Origin: Pseudomonadota bacterium
Lineage (GTDB): Bacteria > Pseudomonadota > Gammaproteobacteria > Steroidobacterales > Steroidobacteraceae
Direction: 5' to 3'
Assembly: GCA_021781775.1 (NCBI GenBank)
Contig: JAJXWE010000101.1
Coordinates: 1 to 6,482, forward strand
DNA: 6,482 bases
Shown here: piece by piece, positions 1 to 5,175 of the stretch
Layout: the number at the start of each line of letters is the position of its first letter
How positions within the stretch are numbered: the stretch's first letter is position 1
The notes under the pieces: generated by a model
What the model saw: only the letters and a program-made list of their open reading frames with translations
Told to the model about the DNA's origin: nothing
Databases searched by the model: none
Program-made: the position numbers and the translations under genes

Positions 1-1374
1 CCACAGCTCGCAGGTCACCTCGCGGTGCCGTTGGTCGAGCGCCTCGCAATAGTTGGTGTACAGGCACAGGCGCACCTCGGCGCCGCGGCCTGAGCGCACT
101 TTGACGAACCAGTCCGGGTCGGCCAGGGCCTGGCGCGCAAAGCCCACAGCGTCTGCGGTTCCGTCGGCGAGGATCGCCTCAGCCTGCTCGAAGTTGTGGA
201 TGCCGCCGGCGACCACCAGCGGCGTGGCGTGACCCGCGGCGCGGATCGCCCGGCGGATGTACGCCGCCGGCTCTAGATTGCGACCGAACGGGCCGCGCGC
301 GTCGGAGTAATACGAGGGCATGCACTCGTAACCGCTGCGACCGGTGTAGGGATAGGCCGCCTCGCCGACCTTCGGCTGGGCGGCGTCGTCGAACTTTCCG
401 CCGCGCGAGAGGGACAGAAAATCCATGCCGGCGCGGGCGAACGCGCGGCCGAACGCCGCGGCGTCTTCCAGAGGCGTGCCACCTGGAATGCACTCCTCGG
501 CCAGAAAGCGGCAGCCGACCGCGAAATCCGCGCCGACCTCGGCGCGCACCCGCCGGTAGACCTCGAGCGCCAGGCGCATCCGCCCGTCGATTCCCCCGCC
601 GTACCCGTCGCTGCGGGTGTTGAGTCTCGAGAGAAAGGACGCCAGGGTGTAGGCGTGGGCGTAATGCAGCTCTACGCCGTCGAATCCGGCGGATCGTGCC
701 CGCCGCGCGGCGTCCGCAAACAGTGCGGGGAGTTGCCGGGGCAGCTCCACGATGTGGGGCAGGTCCACGTCGGTGACGCGCTCGCGCTGACCGAACTCGA
801 GCGCTTCGAGCTCACGCGGTGTGAGGATGTCGGCGAGCTCCGCGTGCGGGCGCTGGGACAACCACGCGCGTACCTCGAAGTCGGATGCCGACGGCGCGCC
901 GAAGGCCGCACGGTGCCGGTCCGTGATCTGCAGAAATTCCTGCAGGAAGCGTGTCGGATCCGGCCGGCGGCGAATGGCCAGAAAGTCGATCAGCTGGATG
1001 AACAGACGCGTCTGCCCATCGCTCGCAGCGCGCACCCGCCCAACCAGCTCGCGCAGGCCCGCGATGAATCGATCGTCCCCGATGCGCAGCAGCGGGCCGC
1101 TCGGCACCTCGCGGATACCGGTCGCCTCGAGTACGATCGCGCCGGGGCGGCCGCGCGCGAAACGCTCGTACCACTCGATGACGTTCGCCGTGACGAATCC
1201 TTCGCTGCTGGCGCGCCAGGGCACCATCGCCGGCACCCAGGTGCGCTGCGCGAGGCGGGTGGGTCCGAGGGCTATCGGCGAGAACAGCCGCGAGGCGGCG
1301 GCCTCGGCCGGCGTCGGCCACCGGCCACCGCCGCAGGCATGGCGGATTCGCTCGGGCGGTCGCCACGTGCTCAT
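1..1374 (-). CDS. Old Yellow Enzyme-type NADH:flavin oxidoreductase, 3' end cut by window edge
   Basis: I translated this frame by hand: 458 codons with no stop from ATG at 1374 to the left edge, so only the C-terminus is missing. The FMN-barrel features are RLFSPIALGPTRL (29-41), GFDGVELHYAHAY with two His (237, 240) and Tyr242, then SRLNTRSDGYGG (249-260), and a phosphate-binding region VVAGGI (387-392) and AVGFARQALADPDW (409-422). The usual QLxHxGR element is replaced by QLIDFLAIRRRP (127-138), followed by a long insertion to about residue 220. Near the end, Cys437, Thr440, Cys443 and Cys455 resemble the four-cysteine iron-sulfur motif of 2,4-dienoyl-CoA reductase with one cysteine lost. 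It follows the Rid gene by 33 bp and probably belongs to the same operon. A weak GAGC is the only ribosome-site candidate. It likely reduces an enone or dienoyl-CoA; the substrate is unknown. Confidence 0.87.
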   Translation of the reverse strand, partial: MSTWRPPERIRHACGGGRWPTPAEAAASRLFSPIALGPTRLAQRTWVPAMVPWRASSEGFVTANVIEWYERFARGRPGAIVLEATGIREVPSGPLLRIGDDRFIAGLRELVGRVRAASDGQTRLFIQLIDFLAIRRRPDPTRFLQEFLQITDRHRAAFGAPSASDFEVRAWLSQRPHAELADILTPRELEALEFGQRERVTDVDLPHIVELPRQLPALFADAARRARSAGFDGVELHYAHAYTLASFLSRLNTRSDGYGGGIDGRMRLALEVYRRVRAEVGADFAVGCRFLAEECIPGGTPLEDAAAFGRAFARAGMDFLSLSRGGKFDDAAQPKVGEAAYPYTGRSGYECMPSYYSDARGPFGRNLEPAAYIRRAIRAAGHATPLVVAGGIHNFEQAEAILADGTADAVGFARQALADPDWFVKVRSGRGAEVRLCLYTNYCEALDQRHREVTCELW

Positions 1375-1407
1375 GGGTGCTCGCGCGTGCCTGATCGCGC
1401 CGCGGGG

Positions 1408-1809
1408 CTAGGGCAGCACCGCCGTGGCCTCGATCTCCACCTTGGCCCGTGCCTCGACGAGCGCGGCGACCTCGACGGCGGTCATGGCCGGGAAGTGCCG
1501 ACCCATCACGTCCCGGTAGGCCGCCCCGATCTTCTTCAGTTCCGCGAGGTATTCCGCGCGGCTGGTGAGGTACCAGGTCATGCGCACGATGTGCTCGGGG
1601 CCGGCGCCGGCGGAAGCGAGCACCGCCACCACGTTGCGCAGCGCCTGCCCGGCCTGCTCGGCCAGCCCGTCGCTCGCGAACTGGGCGCTGCGCGGGTCCC
1701 AGCCGACCTGGCCGGCGATGAAGACCTGCCGTCCCGTGGCAAGCACGCCGTTGCTGTAGCCCGAGGGGCGCTCCCAGCCAGGTGGCTGCAGGATTTCGAA
1801 CAGGCCCAA
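1408..1809 (-). CDS. Rid-family (YjgF/YER057c/RidA-like) protein, TTG start
   Basis: A 133-residue single-domain Rid protein, standard length, usually a cytoplasmic trimer with active sites at subunit interfaces. Family features are SNGVLATGRQVFIAGQVGWD (19-38), LRNVVAVLASAGA (57-69) and the C-terminal VEIEATAV (124-131). RidA enzymes hydrolyse reactive enamines/imines to ketones plus ammonium, which would suit an amino-substituted ring intermediate. The catalytic arginine (Arg105 of E. coli RidA) aligns with Ala116, so classical deaminase activity is not assured; Arg121 is nearby. The start is TTG at 1809: one base after the dehydrogenase stop, with GAGG 8 nt upstream, and it gives an N-terminus (FEILQPPGW) beginning where such proteins normally begin. 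No suitable ATG or GTG exists nearby. It stops with TAG, unlike the TGA of the preceding genes. Confidence 0.9.
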   Translation of the reverse strand: MGLFEILQPPGWERPSGYSNGVLATGRQVFIAGQVGWDPRSAQFASDGLAEQAGQALRNVVAVLASAGAGPEHIVRMTWYLTSRAEYLAELKKIGAAYRDVMGRHFPAMTAVEVAALVEARAKVEIEATAVLP

Positions 1810-1810
1810 C

Positions 1811-3019
1811 TCAGCGTCCTCGCGACGGACGCAGCAGTTCGCGGCCGATGATCAGTTTCTGCACCTCGGTTGCTCCTTCGTAAATGCGCAATGCGCGGAT
1901 GTCGCGATACAGGCGCTCCACCCGCTCCCCGCGCGCCACGCCGCGCCCGCCGAACAGCTGTACGGCCCGGTCGATGACGCGCTGTGCGGTCTCGGTCGCG
2001 GTCATCTTTGCCATGGCCACCTCTTTCACCGCGGACTCGCCGCGATCGCGCAGCCACGCGGCGCGGTAGGTCAGCAGTCGCGCCGCGTCGAGTTCGCTCG
2101 CCATGTCGGCGAGGGCGGCCTGCGTCAACTGGAAGTCCGCCAGCTTCCGACCGAACATCTGCCGCGCCGTGACCTGCGCCAGCGCCGCATCGAACGCGCT
2201 CTGGGCCAGGCCGAGCGCGGCGGCGGCCACGGTGGTACGAAACACATCGAGCGTGCGCATCGCGAGCTTGAAGCCCTCGCCGTGCGCGCCGAGCCGCTGG
2301 GCACTGGCCACGCGGCAGTCCGTGAAGCGCAACCGCGCCAGCGGGTGCGGCGAGATCGGCTCGATCCGCTCGGCCACCTCCAGTCCCGGTGTGTCGGCAT
2401 CCACCACGAAGGCGCTGATGCCTTCCGCGCTGACCGATCCATCCGCTCGGCGCTGCGGCTCGCTCGTGCGGGCGAACACACAGTAGAAATCCGCGATGCC
2501 GCCGTTGGAGATCCAGGTCTTTTCCCCATCGAGCCGGTAACCGTCGTCGGTGCGCTGCGCCCGGCACTCGAGCGCGGCGACATCCGAGCCCGCGTTTGGT
2601 TCCGACAGCGCGAAAGCGGCGATCGCTTCGCCGCGTGCCACCTTCGGCAGGTAGCGCGCACGCAGCTCGGGCGAGCCGGCGAGCGAGATCGGACCGCTGC
2701 CGAGACCCTGCATGGCGAACACGAAGTCCGCCAGCGCGTCGTGCCGCGCCAGCGTCTCGCGGATCAGCGCCAGCGTCCGCACGTCGAAGCGCGCGCCGAG
2801 CGAGTCGGCCGGTGCGCCAGGATCGGCGATCGAGTGGCGGGTCCAGCCCGCCTCCCCCAGCGCGCGCGCGAGCGCGCGGCACGAGGCGGCGAGCGCCGCG
2901 GCGTCCTCGGTGGCTGGCGGAACCGCCAAGTGCTGCGCGGCCCACGCCTGCACCCGCCCGGCGAGCTCGCGGTGCTCGGGCGCGAAGAAAGGCCAGGCGA
3001 GCGGATGGGCGGCGTCCAC
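1811..3019 (-). CDS. Acyl-CoA dehydrogenase family protein (GTG start)
   Basis: A 402-residue FAD-dependent acyl-CoA dehydrogenase, close to the family's usual length. The N-terminal helical domain covers about residues 10-130, the FAD/substrate signature FALSEPNAGSD is at 136-146, WISNGG at 169-174, and the C-terminal helical domain includes RQMFGRKLADFQLTQ (286-300) and QLFGGRGVARGE (354-365). Glu381 in IYEGATEVQ (379-387) is in the place of the catalytic base of short/branched-chain members. It should desaturate an acyl-CoA intermediate and pass electrons to electron-transfer flavoprotein. No ATG lies near the expected N-terminus; GTG at 3019 is chosen because GAGGGAG sits 10 nt upstream and it is 5 bp after the crotonase stop. 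The frame is open to 3388, but that extension lies inside the crotonase gene and is arginine-rich shadow. The substrate, probably a cyclic or ring-opened CoA ester, is inferred from context. Confidence 0.93.
   Translation of the reverse strand: MDAAHPLAWPFFAPEHRELAGRVQAWAAQHLAVPPATEDAAALAASCRALARALGEAGWTRHSIADPGAPADSLGARFDVRTLALIRETLARHDALADFVFAMQGLGSGPISLAGSPELRARYLPKVARGEAIAAFALSEPNAGSDVAALECRAQRTDDGYRLDGEKTWISNGGIADFYCVFARTSEPQRRADGSVSAEGISAFVVDADTPGLEVAERIEPISPHPLARLRFTDCRVASAQRLGAHGEGFKLAMRTLDVFRTTVAAAALGLAQSAFDAALAQVTARQMFGRKLADFQLTQAALADMASELDAARLLTYRAAWLRDRGESAVKEVAMAKMTATETAQRVIDRAVQLFGGRGVARGERVERLYRDIRALRIYEGATEVQKLIIGRELLRPSRGR
1818..1821 (-). promoter_or_regulatory. Ribosome binding site deciding the TTG start of the Rid gene
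   Basis: GAGG on the minus strand, in the last codons of the acyl-CoA dehydrogenase, is 8 nt before TTG at 1809. The dehydrogenase TGA ends one base before the TTG, so coupling or re-initiation is likely. Confidence 0.6.
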
Positions 3020-3024
3020 GACGC

Positions 3025-3852
3025 TCAGTCTCCCTCGAACTTCGGTTTCTGTTTGGCCACGAACGCCTGGTACGCGCGGTGAAAATCGCGCGTCTGCATG
3101 CACTGGGCCTGCGCCTCGGCCTCCGCGTCGATGGCCGCATCGAGCGGCAGATGCCATTCGGCGTGCAGCATCCGCTTGGTCATGGCATGGGCGGCGGCCG
3201 GTCCGTGGGCCATCTCCCGGGCGAGGCCGCGCGCCGCCGCGAGCAGGCGCTCGCCCGGCTCGAGCCGGTTGAAGAAGCCCCAGGCGAGACCTTCGTCGGC
3301 CGACATCACCCGCCCGGTGTAGAGCAGCTCCGCCGCGCGCCCCTGACCGATGATGCGGGGCAGGATGGCGCAGGCGCCCATGTCGCACCCGGCCAGTCCC
3401 ACGCGAGTGAACAGAAACGCGGTGCGGGCGTTAGGCGTGCCGAGCCTGAAGTCCGAGGCCATCGCGAGAATCGCTCCGGCACCGGCGCACACGCCGTCGA
3501 CGGCCGCGACGATGGGTTGCGGGCAGGCACGCATCGCTTTGACCAGGTCGCCGGTCATGCGCGTGAAGGTCAGCAGCCCCTGCGCATCCATGCGGGTCAG
3601 CGGCCCGATGATCTCGTGTACGTCACCCCCGGAGCAGAAATTCCCGCCCGCACCCGTGATGACGAGAGCGCGGATGGATGGCACCCCCACCAGCGCGCGG
3701 AACAGATCGCGCAGCTCGGCGTACGAGTCGAACGTCAGGGGATTCTTGCGCTCGGGCCGCTCGAGCGTGATCACCCCGACGCGCTCCTCGGCGTGCCAGC
3801 GGAAATGCCGCGGTTGAAAGCGATCGATGTCGAAGGAGGTCGTACCGTTCAT
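3025..3852 (-). CDS. Crotonase-fold enoyl-CoA hydratase/isomerase family protein
   Basis: A 275-residue crotonase-superfamily protein of normal length. The first oxyanion-hole segment is NFCSGGD (71-77) and the second is AGAGAILAMASD (123-134). The C-terminal part has the family pattern ILPRIIGQGRAAELLYTGR (163-181) and ends in the usual FVAKQKPKFEGD segment. By hand alignment with rat mitochondrial hydratase, the two catalytic glutamates (Glu144, Glu164) correspond to Ile128 and about Arg150, so ordinary water addition by the textbook mechanism is doubtful. Asp157 lies near where isomerase-type crotonases carry a catalytic Asp. It therefore may act as an isomerase, a hydrolase or a ring-processing enzyme on a cyclic acyl-CoA. 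ATG at 3852 lies 10 bp after the MarR stop, with no convincing Shine-Dalgarno. Family membership is sure; the exact reaction is not. Confidence 0.92.
   Translation of the reverse strand: MNGTTSFDIDRFQPRHFRWHAEERVGVITLERPERKNPLTFDSYAELRDLFRALVGVPSIRALVITGAGGNFCSGGDVHEIIGPLTRMDAQGLLTFTRMTGDLVKAMRACPQPIVAAVDGVCAGAGAILAMASDFRLGTPNARTAFLFTRVGLAGCDMGACAILPRIIGQGRAAELLYTGRVMSADEGLAWGFFNRLEPGERLLAAARGLAREMAHGPAAAHAMTKRMLHAEWHLPLDAAIDAEAEAQAQCMQTRDFHRAYQAFVAKQKPKFEGD
3030..3036 (-). promoter_or_regulatory. Ribosome binding site deciding the GTG start of the acyl-CoA dehydrogenase
   Basis: GAGGGAG on the minus strand overlaps the last codons of the crotonase gene and ends 10 nt before GTG at 3019. It is the strongest Shine-Dalgarno-like sequence in the window and supports GTG as initiator where no ATG is available. 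Confidence 0.65.
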
Positions 3853-3862
3853 GGGCGGGCCG

Positions 3863-4378
3863 TCAATGCGGGGCGGAGGACTGCACGAGCTGCTTCACCA
3901 GACCGAGCAGCTCCATCAGCTCGCGCTTCTGCCGTGCCGAGAGTCCCCCGAACAGATCGATCACCCATTGCTCGTGCTCGCTCGCCATGCGCGCGAACTG
4001 CCGTCGGCCCTCGGGAGTCAGCTTCACGCGGAACGCCCGCCGGTCGGCGGTGTCCACCTCGCGCACCACGAGCCCTTCCTTCTCCAGTCCGTCGGTGATG
4101 CCCGTGACGTTGCCACCGGTGACCATCATGCGCTGCGACAGCGCGCTCATCTTCAGCCCCTCGGGCGAGCGCTCGAGCTGCGCCATCAGGTCGAAGCGCG
4201 GCAGGGTGGTGCCGAAGCGCGTCTGGAGGCTCTGGCGGATGCGCGCCTCGACCTGGTTGGTGCACGACAGCAGCCGCAGCCACAGGCGCAGGGAGATGTG
4301 GTGATCGTCGTGCAGGCGCGTTTCGGCATCGACCGGCGCTGCGCTCGTCTTGTCCCGGCTGTCATGGCCGCGTGCCAT
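3863..4378 (-). CDS. MarR-family transcriptional regulator
   Basis: A 171-residue protein with a MarR-type winged helix-turn-helix. Helical N-terminal residues (about 25-55) would form part of the dimer interface. The DNA-binding region runs from about 60 to 125, with a recognition helix near 87-101 (TGGNVTGITDGLEKEGLV) and the wing motif DRRAFRVKLTPEG at 112-124, matching the family's D-x-R-x(3)-V-x-L-T pattern. A C-terminal helical stretch (about 127-168) would complete the dimerisation domain. The start at 4378 is chosen because ATG overlaps the SDR stop (TGATG) and a GAGG lies 7 nt upstream; an in-frame start at 4450 would intrude 24 codons into the SDR. Members of this family in aromatic-acid operons often respond to the aryl-CoA thioester. 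Its place inside the operon suggests autoregulation. Both ligand and operator are inferred; no operator is visible because the operon's promoter lies outside the window. Confidence 0.92.
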   Translation of the reverse strand: MARGHDSRDKTSAAPVDAETRLHDDHHISLRLWLRLLSCTNQVEARIRQSLQTRFGTTLPRFDLMAQLERSPEGLKMSALSQRMMVTGGNVTGITDGLEKEGLVVREVDTADRRAFRVKLTPEGRRQFARMASEHEQWVIDLFGGLSARQKRELMELLGLVKQLVQSSAPH

Positions 4379-5175
4379 CAGTACACCTCGCCGCCGGCAA
4401 TGGGCAGGCTCTGGCCGATCACGCTCTCGGTGCCCGGCCGGACCAGCCAACGCATCGCGTGCGCCACCTCCGCCGGTTGGATCAGCCGCCGCTGCGGGTT
4501 CGACGCGAGCAGCGACTCAAGGGCTGCCTCGGGCGTGCGTCCCGTCTTGCGCACGATGTTCGCCACCGCATCCCGCACGATGTCCGTATCCGTAAATCCC
4601 GGACACAGGGCGTTGACGGTGATCGAGCGCGTGGCGTACTCGAGCGCGAGAGCGCGGGTCAGGCCGATCACCCCGTGTTTCGCCGCCGCATAGGCGGCGA
4701 TGTACGCACCGCCGCGCAGACCGGCGACGCTGGCGATGTTCACGATGCGTCCGAAGCCCTGCGCGAGCATGTCCGGCACGGCCTCGCGGCAGCAGAGGTA
4801 GGTGCCGGTGAGATTGACCGCGAGCAGCGTGTGCCAGAGCGCTGGATCGGTGTCGGTGAACTTGGCGCTGGTGGCCTGGCCGGCGTTGTTGATCAGAATG
4901 TGCACCGGCCCGAAGCCAGCGCGGGCGGCCGCGAACGCCCGGGCGACGGCTGCCGGCTCGGCGACGTCGGTGGGGATCGGCTGGGCACGCTCCGGGCCGC
5001 CGAGCCGCGCCGCGATCTGCTCGAGCCGGGACCGGTCCCGGCCGAGCAGGGAGACGCGCGCTCCGTCGGCGGCGAGCGCGTTCGCGCAGGCCGCACCGAT
5101 GCCGCGCCCGGCGCCGGTCACGACCGCGTGCCGCCCGGCGAGCGGCTGCTGCGATGCAGCCGGCTGACCTGGCAT
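4378..5175 (-). CDS. SDR-family NAD(P)-dependent oxidoreductase, probable 3-hydroxyacyl-CoA dehydrogenase-like step
   Basis: A complete classical short-chain dehydrogenase of 265 residues, normal length for the family. The Rossmann nucleotide motif TGAGRGIG is at residues 20-27, NNAG at 96-99, and the catalytic set is Asn121, Ser149, Tyr162 and Lys166 (YAAAK), all intact. Arg46 just after the second beta strand leans towards NADP(H), but weakly. The ATG at 5175 is chosen because the fold begins about 15 residues later and its first base is the last base of the preceding TGA; a GGGAG lies 10 nt upstream. The frame stays open further upstream to 5484, but that extension lies inside the previous gene and has no SDR character. 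By context it would oxidise or reduce a hydroxy/keto-acyl-CoA intermediate made after ring dearomatisation; the substrate is inference. It ends in a one-base overlap with the regulator gene. Confidence 0.92.
   Translation of the reverse strand: MPGQPAASQQPLAGRHAVVTGAGRGIGAACANALAADGARVSLLGRDRSRLEQIAARLGGPERAQPIPTDVAEPAAVARAFAAARAGFGPVHILINNAGQATSAKFTDTDPALWHTLLAVNLTGTYLCCREAVPDMLAQGFGRIVNIASVAGLRGGAYIAAYAAAKHGVIGLTRALALEYATRSITVNALCPGFTDTDIVRDAVANIVRKTGRTPEAALESLLASNPQRRLIQPAEVAHAMRWLVRPGTESVIGQSLPIAGGEVY
4386..4389 (-). promoter_or_regulatory. Ribosome binding site for the MarR gene
   Basis: GAGG on the minus strand lies 7 nt before the ATG at 4378, an optimal spacing. It decides against the longer in-frame start at 4450. 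It falls inside the last codons of the SDR, whose TGA shares a base with this ATG. Confidence 0.65.

Noticed and set aside
1375..1407. The 33 bp gap before the second Old Yellow Enzyme as a promoter or terminator
   Set aside because: It is too short, with no -35/-10-like pair and no hairpin plus T run; simple read-through is more likely.
655..1851. Long plus-strand open frame of 398 codons
   Set aside because: It is antisense to the Old Yellow Enzyme and Rid genes, has no recognisable domain and low-complexity Arg/Gly/Ala-rich composition; long antisense frames are expected at this GC content.
2859..2879. Alternating CG-rich stretch that can fold back on itself
   Set aside because: It is inside the dehydrogenase coding region and explained by Ala/Arg codons in GC-rich DNA; no T run follows, so it is not a terminator.
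1578..3140. Minus-strand open frame of 520 codons overlapping the acyl-CoA dehydrogenase
   Set aside because: It is a frame-shifted shadow of the dehydrogenase and Rid genes with arginine-rich, featureless translation.
3020..3388. Possible N-terminal extension of the acyl-CoA dehydrogenase by 123 residues
   Set aside because: The extension lies wholly within the crotonase gene, has shadow-type composition, and the family fold begins at the GTG start at 3019.
2596..4098. Plus-strand open frame of 500 codons
   Set aside because: It is antisense to the acyl-CoA dehydrogenase and crotonase genes, very rich in Arg/Ala/Ser, with no fold signature.
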